Shown here: piece after piece, positions 16,572 through 24,378 of the stretch
How the letters are laid out: each line of letters opens with the position of its first letter
Numbering within the stretch: the stretch's first letter is position 1
Assembly (NCBI RefSeq): GCF_001692325.1
Contig: NZ_LXKN01000046.1
Coordinates: forward strand, 1 to 64,000
Length of the DNA stretch: 64,000 nt
Direction of reading: 5' to 3'
DNA from: Rhizobium sp. AC27/96
Lineage (GTDB): Bacteria; Pseudomonadota; Alphaproteobacteria; Rhizobiales; Rhizobiaceae
The notes under the pieces: model-generated
The model's database searches: none
What the model saw: the letters and a program-made list of their open reading frames with translations, nothing else
Told to the model about the DNA's origin: nothing
Position numbers and translations under genes: made by a program

Positions 16572-17093
16572 TTACTGCCCCTGCTTGGAGCGCGGCGGGA
16601 AAAGCATCGGTCCCTGATCCTTCTGCTGATCGGCGGGCGTCTGCTGTGCGGCCGGCGGATTGGGATCGATGAGGATCTCATAGGGAGCGCCGAGCCCGCG
16701 ACGGCGGGTGACGCGGGAGTAATAGGGTTTGATCAGCCAGGTCGTATCTTCGTTGACCGTGACATCGGCGGTGTTGCCGTCCTCGTCCGTGCCGAAGAAG
16801 GATTCATCGTCGTTCGAGGACAGATCGAAGATCGCCATATAGGTATATTTGCTCTTCGAGCTGAAGGTGATCCGCACATGCTGGCCCTTCTTCAGCGGCA
16901 GCATGTAGACCTTGCCCTTGCCGAACTTCGTCCAGCCCGTCAATTTCTCCAGCACGGCCGGGAGGGCGATCTTCTCGATCTTCTCTCCCCGGTCGAGTTC
17001 CGGCATCTGCAATTGCTGTTGGGCATCCTCCGCATAGGCGGTCCTGCCGCCAAGAAGCGCTAGGACGATCAGGGAAAGACCAAGAACTCTCAT
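16572..17093 (-). CDS. Secreted protein of unknown function
   Basis: The 173-residue protein has a signal peptide (1-21, ending A-Y-A) and a single predicted beta-rich domain (about 45-145), then a proline/glutamine-rich tail. The central R-I-T-F-S-S-K-S-K-Y-T-Y-M-A-I-F-D-L and acidic S-S-N-D-D-E-S-F-F pattern recalls jelly-roll periplasmic domains of the PPC type, but I cannot name a family. Its ATG overlaps the tag stop (ATGA), so it is translated from the tag message. No link to base-excision repair is apparent. Confidence 0.7.
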   Translation of the reverse strand: MRVLGLSLIVLALLGGRTAYAEDAQQQLQMPELDRGEKIEKIALPAVLEKLTGWTKFGKGKVYMLPLKKGQHVRITFSSKSKYTYMAIFDLSSNDDESFFGTDEDGNTADVTVNEDTTWLIKPYYSRVTRRRGLGAPYEILIDPNPPAAQQTPADQQKDQGPMLFPPRSKQGQ

Positions 17094-17719
17094 GGGCGCA
17101 CCAATGCGCAACGCAGCGCCTCGACTTCCTTGCGGCAGAAGCAACCCTCTATGTGATCGTTGACGAGGCCCATGGCCTGCATGAAGGCATAGACCGTCGT
17201 CGGGCCGACGAATGTCCAGCCGCGCTTCTTCAGATCCTTCGAAATGCGCACGGAAGCCGGCGATGTCGGGTTGGCGCGCAGATGCGCAAGATCGAAGATC
17301 TCCGGGCGCTCGGCAGCGGTCGGCTCCTGGCTCCAGAAATAGCGGGCGAGCGATCCGAATTCCGAACGCAGCTCGATGGCGCGGCGGGCATTGTTGATGG
17401 TGGAAACGATCTTGCCGCGATGGCGAATGATGCCGGCATCGGCGACGCAACGTTCGATATCCGCCTCGTCGAATTTGGCGACCTTCTCGAAATCGAAACC
17501 GGCGAAGGCCGCGCGGAAATTCTCGCGCTTGCGCAGGATAGTCAGCCACGAGAGACCAGACTGGAAACCCTCCAGGCAGATCTTTTCGAACAGCCTGATA
17601 TCGCTGACAACGGGACGACCCCATTCCTCATCGTGATAGCGCTGATATTCCGGGAGATTGCCGTGCCAGAAGCAGCGGTCCTTGCCATCCTCACCGGTGA
17701 TGATGCCCGTTTCGGCCAT
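17090..17719 (-). CDS. tag: DNA-3-methyladenine glycosylase I
   Basis: The 209-residue cytoplasmic enzyme removes 3-methyladenine from alkylated DNA in base-excision repair. It has the zinc-site ligands expected of Tag: Cys16 (R-C-F-W-H), His29, and the H-x3-C pair His189/Cys193 near the C-terminus. The helix-hairpin-helix region and the catalytic segment F-E-K-I-C-L-E-G-F-Q-S-G-L-S-W are present. Length is typical. Confidence 0.94.
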   Translation of the reverse strand: MAETGIITGEDGKDRCFWHGNLPEYQRYHDEEWGRPVVSDIRLFEKICLEGFQSGLSWLTILRKRENFRAAFAGFDFEKVAKFDEADIERCVADAGIIRHRGKIVSTINNARRAIELRSEFGSLARYFWSQEPTAAERPEIFDLAHLRANPTSPASVRISKDLKKRGWTFVGPTTVYAFMQAMGLVNDHIEGCFCRKEVEALRCALVRP

Positions 17720-18021
17720 TTTAGCGATTCGTCTCCCATTTCAGCGCATACCACTGGAAGCTGGTAAGCAATTATCGGATAAAACCAGATCCATCAAACA
17801 TTTAAAATCGTAGGCGCATTCGGACGATCGCGCATTCCGATTCATGATTTACCACTTGCAAACCATCTTTCCAAACCAGGCGGTAACCCTGACAAAGGTT
17901 TATCGGCTTCCCGGCATTTTGATGAACAGATGTTTACCATTCGCTCGCGCCCAAGTGGCACCATGGTCATGAACGGGCGCTTTCGCGCCCATCTTCGGCC
18001 CATGTGTAGAGAGTTTGTCCG
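17720..18021. other. Intergenic region upstream of the first L,D-transpeptidase
   Basis: About 300 bases, AT-rich in the left half. It holds divergent promoters that I cannot resolve. A GGGCGC/GCGCCC hairpin with a TTTC loop (17975-17990) lies about 32 bases before the transpeptidase start and would be in its leader. Confidence 0.45.
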
Positions 18022-18804
18022 ATGATGAAACACGCCATTCTATGCGCCGCCGGCGCCTTGAGCCTGCTCGCCTCAACCGCCTTCGCCAATGACCGCTACC
18101 AGACGCGCCCGCCCGTCATCGTCAGCCCCGATCTGACTGCTCCCTGGGTCATGCAGCTCGGCGGCGGCAATGTGCAGCCGGTCGTCTATCCCGTTCGCCC
18201 GGGCACGCGACGTGTCGCCAATCCGGCGGTCGAGCAGCAGGCCAACCCGCAGGTTCGTCAGGTCGTGCAGCCGCGCGGGCTGTTCTCGCGCCCCGTCCAG
18301 CAAGTCGCCATGGTCCGCCCACAATATCCGGCCATCCGCGGCCAGATCGATCCGCAATTCCTGCCGCAGATCGTCGACTACCAGACCAAGGAAAAGCCCG
18401 GCAGCATCGTCATCGATACCAACAACCGCTTCCTCTACCTGGTGATGGACGGCGGCAAGGCACGGCGCTATGGCGTCGGCGTCGGCAAGCCCGGCTTCGA
18501 ATGGGCAGGCGCCCATACCGTCACCCGCAAGCAGGAATGGCCGGATTGGACGCCGCCATCCGAAATGGTGGCACGCGAAGCGGCAAAGGGACACTATCTG
18601 CCGGCACACATGGAAGGCGGCGAAGCCAATCCGCTCGGTGCGCGCGCCATGTATCTCGGCTCCACCCTCTACCGCATCCACGGCACCAATGCGCCCTGGA
18701 CGATCGGCAGCGCCGTCTCCTCAGGCTGCATCCGCCTGCGCAACGAAGACGTCACCGACCTCTATAACCGCGTGAAGGTCGGCACCCGCGTTATCGTGAT
18801 GTGA
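18022..18804 (+). CDS. Periplasmic L,D-transpeptidase (YkuD domain), paralogue 1
   Basis: The 260-residue protein has a signal peptide (1-23, ending A-F-A), a proline/arginine/glutamine-rich linker (about 25-115) and a C-terminal YkuD domain (about 125-260). Catalytic residues are visible: H-G-T-N-A-P-W with the active-site histidine and S-S-G-C-I-R-L with the nucleophile Cys236. These enzymes make 3-3 peptidoglycan cross-links or attach proteins to the wall, which matters in polar-growing Rhizobiales. A paralogue follows 222 bp downstream. Confidence 0.92.
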   Translation: MMKHAILCAAGALSLLASTAFANDRYQTRPPVIVSPDLTAPWVMQLGGGNVQPVVYPVRPGTRRVANPAVEQQANPQVRQVVQPRGLFSRPVQQVAMVRPQYPAIRGQIDPQFLPQIVDYQTKEKPGSIVIDTNNRFLYLVMDGGKARRYGVGVGKPGFEWAGAHTVTRKQEWPDWTPPSEMVAREAAKGHYLPAHMEGGEANPLGARAMYLGSTLYRIHGTNAPWTIGSAVSSGCIRLRNEDVTDLYNRVKVGTRVIVM

Positions 18805-18973
18805 TCGGCAGGCAAACCGAAAGACGTGCGGCGGGCATGGGCGATTACGACCCCAAAACTCGCCGCGCCGACCTCCTCTTGCTCTGCACTATTGTTAGGC
18901 TATAGCTCTCTCGCTCATAGAAGAGAGGGGCACATTTCTGGGTCGGTCTTTGCGTCGGGCAATTTGATCTTGA

Positions 18974-19019
18974 TCCCCTCGCAGGTTCCGGTAATTTCCT
19001 CCTGAAATGAGCGAGGGGA
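18974..19019 (+). promoter_or_regulatory. Leader hairpin burying the Shine-Dalgarno of L,D-transpeptidase 2
   Basis: TCCCCTCGC at 18974-18982 is perfectly complementary to GCGAGGGGA at 19011-19019. The right arm contains the Shine-Dalgarno GAGGGG (19013-19018), eight bases before the ATG at 19027. The intervening loop can form an inner ATTTC/GAAAT hairpin (18994-18998 with 19004-19008). In the folded state the ribosome site would be closed. Regulation is inferred from base pairing alone. Confidence 0.5.
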
Positions 19020-19026
19020 ATATCAT

Positions 19027-19725
19027 ATGAAAACAATACTATCCGTCGTAGCGACTGGCGTCGCTGCGGCATGTCTTCTTGCGGCCTCGAACGCCGCTGC
19101 CTTTACCGCCTCCGCGCCCTCCACGGCGCCTGCCACACGCAGCGATGTGATCCGGGTTGCGATGGAGCCGCAGGGCCAGATCAAGCCGCAGTTCCAGCGC
19201 CGGCTGGTCAGGCTGGCGACCAGCGAGGCGCCGGGCACCGTCATCATCGATACCAACAACAAGTATCTCTATCTCGTCGAAGGCAATAACCGCGCGAGAC
19301 GCTATGGCATCGGCGTCGGCCGCGAGGGCTTCGGATGGTCGGGCGTGGTCAAGGTCGGCCGCAAGGCAGAATGGCCGGGCTGGACGCCGCCGCCGGAAAT
19401 GCGCATCCGCGAGGCCAAGAAGGGCCACAAGCTGCCGGCCTATCAGGAAGGCGGAGAGGATAATCCGCTCGGTGCGCGCGCCATGTATCTCTACCGCAAC
19501 GGCAATGACACGGCCTTCCGTATCCATGGCACCAATCAGCCCTGGAGCATCGGCCTCAACATGTCTTCCGGCTGCATCCGCATGATGAACAAGGATGTCA
19601 CGGATCTCTACGATCGGGTTCCGATCGGCACCAAGGTCATCGTCGTCGGTCCCGGCAACAAGCAGGGCGAGGTCAGCTATCAGGACCGCGGTGTCGATGT
19701 GCTGAGAACCTTGTTCGGCGGCTGA
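19027..19725 (+). CDS. Periplasmic L,D-transpeptidase (YkuD domain), paralogue 2
   Basis: The 232-residue protein has a signal peptide (1-about 23) and a YkuD domain that closely matches the upstream paralogue, sharing V-I-D-T-N-N, R-R-Y-G-I-G-V-G, W-P-G-W-T-P-P, N-P-L-G-A-R-A-M-Y-L, I-H-G-T-N and S-S-G-C-I-R with nucleophile Cys183. The linker is much shorter than in paralogue 1 and there is a C-terminal extension of about 25 residues. A GAGGGG Shine-Dalgarno lies in a potential hairpin, suggesting separate translational control. The pair looks like a tandem duplication. Confidence 0.92.
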   Translation: MKTILSVVATGVAAACLLAASNAAAFTASAPSTAPATRSDVIRVAMEPQGQIKPQFQRRLVRLATSEAPGTVIIDTNNKYLYLVEGNNRARRYGIGVGREGFGWSGVVKVGRKAEWPGWTPPPEMRIREAKKGHKLPAYQEGGEDNPLGARAMYLYRNGNDTAFRIHGTNQPWSIGLNMSSGCIRMMNKDVTDLYDRVPIGTKVIVVGPGNKQGEVSYQDRGVDVLRTLFGG

Positions 19726-20028
19726 CGGCCCCACCGATCCCGACCGAATTCAACGATCAAAAGCGCCTCGAGCCGCCGGCTATGCCGGATCATGGCTCGA
19801 GGCGCTTGAACCACCTTGCCCCCGGACCACCTGCCTGGCTGACGATGAGCACTGTTGCGCCGTTGTTACAGCCGGAAACTTATTGCACCGGTCTGTCGGA
19901 AAACGGCCATTTGCATTCAGTTGACTGTCAGTTCTCCCCCGTAAGCGGCCTCTGGCGACCAGTGACCGCAATAGAAGTGTCATGGAAGCGCGCTTAGATG
20001 GCGGCAGTTTGGCATCGGGGGATTCCAC
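19726..20028. other. Intergenic region between L,D-transpeptidase 2 and the beta-barrel gene
   Basis: About 300 bases. The left part holds the 14-bp stem terminator; the rest is presumably the promoter and leader of the outer-membrane protein gene, with no consensus promoter that I can assign. A GGGGG Shine-Dalgarno ends the region. Confidence 0.4.
19761..19807 (+). terminator. Long hairpin after L,D-transpeptidase 2
   Basis: AAGCGCCTCGAGCC (19761-19774) pairs perfectly over 14 bp with GGCTCGAGGCGCTT (19794-19807); the loop contains a short CCGG/CCGG pairing. It has only a weak T tract but lies 35 bp after the stop and is the likely end of the transpeptidase transcript. Confidence 0.65.
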
Positions 20029-20700
20029 ATGCATCGCGCATTTCGTATCAGGCAGCCGGCCTTGGCCGCGATTGTCACGTCAGCATTCGTACTTGCCGCC
20101 GGCACAGCCTCGGCGGAAATGCAGTTTTCAGCCTATGGCGGCGTCCAGGGCGCAACCGGCGGCAATGTGACCACGTCGGATGGCGCCAATTTCGACCCGA
20201 ACTGGTCGGGCAAATCCTTCAAGATGCCTCCCTATTTCGGCTTCCGCGGCATCTGGTGGCTTGACCAGTTCGACAAGCCGAACTGGGGCGTGTCGCTCGA
20301 TTATACCCACGCCAAAGTCTACGGCGATCTCGGCAACACGCCCGGCTGGTCGCATTTCGAGTTCACCGACGGCCTGAACATGCTGACGCTCAACGCGCTC
20401 TATCGCTTTCAGGACCCGGGCCGCAGTTGGACGCCCTATGTCGGCCTCGGCGCCGGCATCAACGTGCCGCATGTCGAAGTCACGCGCGCATCGGGCACCA
20501 CCTTCGATTATCAGTTCGGCGGCCCGTCGCTGCAGGCACAGGCCGGCGTCAGCTACCAGTTCGCCAAGCACTGGTCGACCTTCGTGGAATACAAGGGCAA
20601 CTATAATTTCGTGAACGATGTCTCGATCGACAGCGGCGACACGCTGAAGACCCGGGTCTTCACCCACGCCCTCAACTTCGGCGTCTCCTTCAACTTCTAA
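20029..20700 (+). CDS. Outer-membrane beta-barrel protein
   Basis: The 223-residue protein has a signal peptide (1-about 29, ending A-S-A) and a mature region of alternating hydrophobic strands ending in phenylalanine (G-V-S-F-N-F), the usual signal for BAM-dependent outer-membrane insertion. Aromatic-rich strands (for example W-G-V-S-L-D-Y-T-H and W-S-T-F-V-E-Y-K-G-N-Y-N-F) suit an eight-stranded small barrel similar to the OmpA/OmpW-like beta-barrel domain family. Function beyond envelope structure is unknown. Confidence 0.82.
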   Translation: MHRAFRIRQPALAAIVTSAFVLAAGTASAEMQFSAYGGVQGATGGNVTTSDGANFDPNWSGKSFKMPPYFGFRGIWWLDQFDKPNWGVSLDYTHAKVYGDLGNTPGWSHFEFTDGLNMLTLNALYRFQDPGRSWTPYVGLGAGINVPHVEVTRASGTTFDYQFGGPSLQAQAGVSYQFAKHWSTFVEYKGNYNFVNDVSIDSGDTLKTRVFTHALNFGVSFNF

Positions 20701-20765
20701 AAATATTGCCCTGACAAGCGCAATCGATCCCCTCAAGCCAGTTCAGGCGGAGGGGATCATGTGCT

Positions 20766-21125
20766 ATGAAACCGCACATGAGCTTGTCCTATTATCAATG
20801 TGACTGGATCCATCCCGAAAGCGAGGAGCCCGTCGTCGTCTATTACGAGGTCGATACCGCCGGCGACGTTCCGCGGCTTATCGATGTCTTTGCCGACGGC
20901 CGCCGGCAATGCATGGCGGTTGTCGATGTTGCCTTGCTGGGGTTTAACAAGCGGCGCATCACCAGCCTGGTCGAAGGCTCGTTCTACGACGGCATCGCTG
21001 GCCTGGTGGACGGCCTCTTCTTCGAGGAGGGGCAGGAGCGCATCAGCATGACACGTATCGCTGCCGAGAAATTCGAGAGCGAATGGCAGGCGCACCGTTC
21101 GGGAGAGCCCGAAAAATTACATTAG
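20766..21125 (+). CDS. Small conserved protein of unknown function
   Basis: The 119-residue cytoplasmic protein has no signal peptide. The N-terminal Y-Y-Q-C-D-W-I-H-P-E-S-E-E-P-V-V-V-Y-Y-E-V-D and the following P-R-L-I-D-V-F-A-D-G-R pattern resemble the DUF6881-type fold, but I am not certain. A GAGGGG Shine-Dalgarno lies ten bases upstream. Its 3' end overlaps the 3' end of the convergent glcF gene by 9 bp. Confidence 0.65.
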   Translation: MKPHMSLSYYQCDWIHPESEEPVVVYYEVDTAGDVPRLIDVFADGRRQCMAVVDVALLGFNKRRITSLVEGSFYDGIAGLVDGLFFEEGQERISMTRIAAEKFESEWQAHRSGEPEKLH

Positions 21126-22442
21126 CGCTGCCGCCGGCTCCAGCCCCTTGAGCTTGGCCGGCATGTCGCCGCCATAGGCCCAATCCAGCAATTCGACAGT
21201 ATGCAGAATGGGAATACCCGTTCCCGTCGCGATCTGCGTGATGCAGCCGATATTGCCTGTGGCGATGACATCGGCCTTCGTCGCTTCGAGGTTCCTCACC
21301 TTGCGCGCCTTCAATTCGGCCGAGATCTCCGGCTGCATAATGTTGTAGGTGCCGGCCGAACCGCAGCAGAGATGGCCTTCCGCCGGATCGCGAACCGTAA
21401 AGCCTGCCGTTTTCAGCAGGAGCTTTGGCGCCATGGTGATCTTCTGGCCATGCTGCATGGAGCAGGCGGAGTGATAGGCGACCGTGATTCCGCGCGGCAT
21501 ATGCGAAGGAAGATCGAGGCTCGCCAGATATTCGGTGATGTCCTTGGCGAGCGCCGAAACCCTGGCAGCCTTATCGGCATAGGCGGGATCGAGACGCAGC
21601 ATATGCCCGTAGTCCTTGATCGTCGTGCCGCAGCCGGATGCGGTGATGATGATCGCATCGAGGCCGCCTGCCTCGATCTCGCGCATCCACACATCGACAT
21701 TGGCACGAGCGGCTGCAAGAGCCTGCTCTTCCCGCCCCATGTGATGCACCAGCGAGCCGCAACAGACCTCGCCCTGTGGCGCAACCACTTCGACACCAAG
21801 ACGCGTCAGCAGGCGGATAGTCGCCTCGTTGATCCCCGGATCGAGCACCGGCTGGGCGCAGCCCGTCAGGATCGCGACACGCCCGCGCTGCTCCGCCTGT
21901 GCAGTGTGCCGGCCGGGCTTTGCAAAGGGGGACGGCGTCGGAATGCTGCGCGGTGCAAGATCAAGCATCGCCGCAAAGGGCTTCAGGGAGGGAACACGCC
22001 TAAACGCAGCCTTCAGCGGCCGTCCGAGACGCGCGAGCTGCAGAGCCAGTCGGAAGCGACCGGGATAAGGCAGCACGGCGGCCAGCACATTACGGATCAA
22101 CCGATCCATCAGCGGGCGCTTGTAGGTATTCTCGATATGGGCGCGGGCGTGGTCGATCAGATGCATATAGTCGACGCCTGAAGGACAGGTCGTGGTGCAG
22201 GCGAGGCAGGAAAGACAGCGGTCGATATGCGTCGTCACCTCGGCATCGGCTGCCCTGCCGTTCTCCAGCATGTCCTTGATGAGATAGATGCGGCCGCGCG
22301 GGCTATCGAGCTCGTTGCCGAGCGTCACATAGGTGGGACAGGTGGCGGTGCAGAAGCCGCAATGCACGCATTTGCGCAGGATAGCCTCGGACTCGGCCAC
22401 ATGCGGATCGGCAAGCTGGGAAGGGGTGAAATTGGTTTGCAC
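21117..22442 (-). CDS. glcF: Glycolate oxidase iron-sulfur subunit
   Basis: The 441-residue subunit passes electrons from the flavin subunits GlcD/GlcE of glycolate oxidase to the respiratory chain. Two ferredoxin-type clusters are visible: Cys25, 28, 31, 35 (C-V-H-C-G-F-C-T-A-T-C-P) and Cys76, 79, 82, 86 (C-L-S-C-L-A-C-T-T-T-C-P). Two CCG domains follow, including V-C-C-G-S and L-C-C-G-S-A-G-T-Y. It starts with GTG at 22440-22442, overlapping the TAG stop of the upstream nuclease gene, which separates it from glcE. Confidence 0.95.
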   Translation of the reverse strand: MQTNFTPSQLADPHVAESEAILRKCVHCGFCTATCPTYVTLGNELDSPRGRIYLIKDMLENGRAADAEVTTHIDRCLSCLACTTTCPSGVDYMHLIDHARAHIENTYKRPLMDRLIRNVLAAVLPYPGRFRLALQLARLGRPLKAAFRRVPSLKPFAAMLDLAPRSIPTPSPFAKPGRHTAQAEQRGRVAILTGCAQPVLDPGINEATIRLLTRLGVEVVAPQGEVCCGSLVHHMGREEQALAAARANVDVWMREIEAGGLDAIIITASGCGTTIKDYGHMLRLDPAYADKAARVSALAKDITEYLASLDLPSHMPRGITVAYHSACSMQHGQKITMAPKLLLKTAGFTVRDPAEGHLCCGSAGTYNIMQPEISAELKARKVRNLEATKADVIATGNIGCITQIATGTGIPILHTVELLDWAYGGDMPAKLKGLEPAAALM

Positions 22443-23173
22443 TAAAATCCCCCTTCAGCTTCGAAGCGAAAGGAGATTGAGTATCGAATGAGCTTCAAGT
22501 TAGGTACAGCCTTTGCTGCGGAAAGCGTCCTTTTGTCGAAATCATGAGCGATAATGACACCCCTGACCGAGGTGACATCATCCTCTTCCATGATATCACC
22601 CATATAGCCTAAGATTTGGCCAACAACCCGGGCATCGGTTTTACCTGCTTTCAATTCAATCACAACGGTCGCATTGGCGGCGTCTTGACAGAGAATATCG
22701 ATAAAACCTGATGCAACTGCACGTTCAGCACCGTCATCGACTATCCGCAAACCTGGTTCGAGCAAGCCGATCTCGCGACGCAAGGCGGCCTGCATATCCC
22801 GCTCCAATGAAAGCCGTTGCTTTTCCAAAGGCAGCTCTTCCGCAATTGCGGACACAAGTGTCGGTGTAATCTCGTCTCTCACCTCTCGTCGATCGAGAAG
22901 GAACTTTCTGTAGCGGACGATGGCATTTTTGTAGGATTGGAGATTGTTTCTTATATTACCATCGAACGGAATCTTACTTGGATTTGGTTTTCCGCTACGT
23001 TCATCAGCCGTAGAATACGTCAGCTCAGAAATGAGTTTGTCGTATGCTTCCCCCAATAGCTGATCAAGATTTCCATAGTAGTGCTCAACTTTTCCCACAC
23101 GGTGCAATTGCGCAGCCTGAGTATTTTCGCTGTACTCCTGTTCCTTCAACCACTCACCGTAGTCCGCTCTCAT
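22442..23173 (-). CDS. NucS-like PD-(D/E)XK endonuclease domain protein, inserted in the glc operon
   Basis: The 243-residue protein has a helical N-terminal region (about 1-130) of no family known to me and a C-terminal restriction-endonuclease-like core resembling the NucS/EndoMS C-terminal domain. Visible are G-F-I-D-I-L with Asp159, V-V-I-E-L-K-A-G-K with Glu173 and Lys175, and a Q-I-L-G-Y-M helix with Gln186. These match the D...ExK plus Q/Y pattern of active nucleases. The ATG overlaps the glcE stop (ATGA) and its TAG overlaps the glcF GTG, so it is coupled on both sides. The sequence is clearly AT-richer than glcE and glcF, suggesting acquisition. The target (mismatch, foreign DNA or other) is unknown. 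Confidence 0.75.
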   Translation of the reverse strand: MRADYGEWLKEQEYSENTQAAQLHRVGKVEHYYGNLDQLLGEAYDKLISELTYSTADERSGKPNPSKIPFDGNIRNNLQSYKNAIVRYRKFLLDRREVRDEITPTLVSAIAEELPLEKQRLSLERDMQAALRREIGLLEPGLRIVDDGAERAVASGFIDILCQDAANATVVIELKAGKTDARVVGQILGYMGDIMEEDDVTSVRGVIIAHDFDKRTLSAAKAVPNLKLIRYSISFRFEAEGGF

Positions 23174-24378
23174 AGGCGCTCCATCTTCCCCGGATTGAGA
23201 ATCCCTGCCGGGTCGAATTTTTCCTTCACGCGCGCCGAAAGCAGCGCCACGGCATCGGGCTGCGGCTGAAAGGCCGGTGTCATCGCGCGATGGGCCGGCG
23301 TTGCACGCATCAACGTTGCATGGCCGCCACCGAGTGCGTGAATGTAGCGGCGCAGCACATCACCTTCCGGCTCGGCTTCCATCCGCATCCAGACAAGACC
23401 ACCCTGCCAATCATAATAGGCATCGACACCCGCTTCGAGGCGAAGGGCGGCGACGAGTTTATGGCCGGTACCGGGCGCGACCGAGACGCGCCAGACAGGC
23501 CGCGTCGTACTGTCGGCGTAGGGCTTAACATCGCGGATCTCCCGCCAAAGCCGGCGGCTTTCCGCTTCGGCGAGCCGTGTGACCGGGCCCAGATGGTGCA
23601 GCAAGGCGGCGGCCAGCTTCTCGGCCCTGACCGAAACCGATCCCGGCAAGCCTTCGATGCGCAGAGCGGTCGCTTCGGCCCTCGGCAATTTGCCGTCGAT
23701 AAAATTCCAGCTGACGGTCAGCGGCAAGTGTGCGGCGCCTGAGACATCGAGCGGCATGGCCATGACTGCCGCCATGGCTTCCGCCGCTTCGGCATCATTG
23801 AGGCCGGAAACAACGATGGTCTCCTCCGTCTTCGGTCGCGGGGGCACGCGGAAGGTCACCTCGGTCAAGAGGCCGAGCGTGCCGTGCGAGCCGGCCATCA
23901 GCTTGACCAGATCGAGGCCGGTGACGTTCTTCATCACCCGGCCGCCGGCCTTGACGATATCACCTTTGCCATTGACGAAGCGGATACCGAGCAGGCTGTC
24001 GCGCGCGGCACCGCTGACGAAGCGGCGCGGGCCGGAGATATTGGCCGCGAAAACGCCGCCGATCGTCGGTTCGCCCTCGGTCGCCATCAGCGGCCGATGG
24101 TCCATCGGCTCGAAGGCCATCATCTGGCCAGCATTGGCCAAAGCAGCCTCGATCTCGGCAACCGGCGTACCCGCCCGCGCGGTCATCACCATCTCACCCG
24201 GATTGTAGGCGACGATCCCGGTGAGATCGCGCGAAGACAATTTGGCTTCGGCCGCAACCGCATTGCCGAAGCCCGAACGCGTATTGCCGCCGACAATCGC
24301 CAGGGCTGCGCCGCGCGCCGCGTGGTCGCTGATGATGGAGGCCGCGTCCTCCTCTGTCTTCGGATAGAATTCGCTCAT
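23170..24378 (-). CDS. glcE: Glycolate oxidase FAD-binding subunit
   Basis: The 402-residue flavoprotein is the second FAD-binding subunit of the GlcDEF complex, which oxidises glycolate to glyoxylate. It has the FAD_binding_4 fold with A-L-A-I-V-G-G-N-T-R-S-G-F-G (near 26-39) and the A-A-N-I-S-G-P-R-R-F substrate-side loop. It overlaps glcD by 4 bp upstream. Downstream it is coupled to the nuclease gene instead of directly to glcF. Confidence 0.94.
   Translation of the reverse strand: MSEFYPKTEEDAASIISDHAARGAALAIVGGNTRSGFGNAVAAEAKLSSRDLTGIVAYNPGEMVMTARAGTPVAEIEAALANAGQMMAFEPMDHRPLMATEGEPTIGGVFAANISGPRRFVSGAARDSLLGIRFVNGKGDIVKAGGRVMKNVTGLDLVKLMAGSHGTLGLLTEVTFRVPPRPKTEETIVVSGLNDAEAAEAMAAVMAMPLDVSGAAHLPLTVSWNFIDGKLPRAEATALRIEGLPGSVSVRAEKLAAALLHHLGPVTRLAEAESRRLWREIRDVKPYADSTTRPVWRVSVAPGTGHKLVAALRLEAGVDAYYDWQGGLVWMRMEAEPEGDVLRRYIHALGGGHATLMRATPAHRAMTPAFQPQPDAVALLSARVKEKFDPAGILNPGKMERL

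Noticed and set aside
18906..18927. CTCTC/GAGAG pairing in the leader of the second L,D-transpeptidase
   Set aside because: Only five base pairs and low complexity; much weaker than the 18974-19019 stem.
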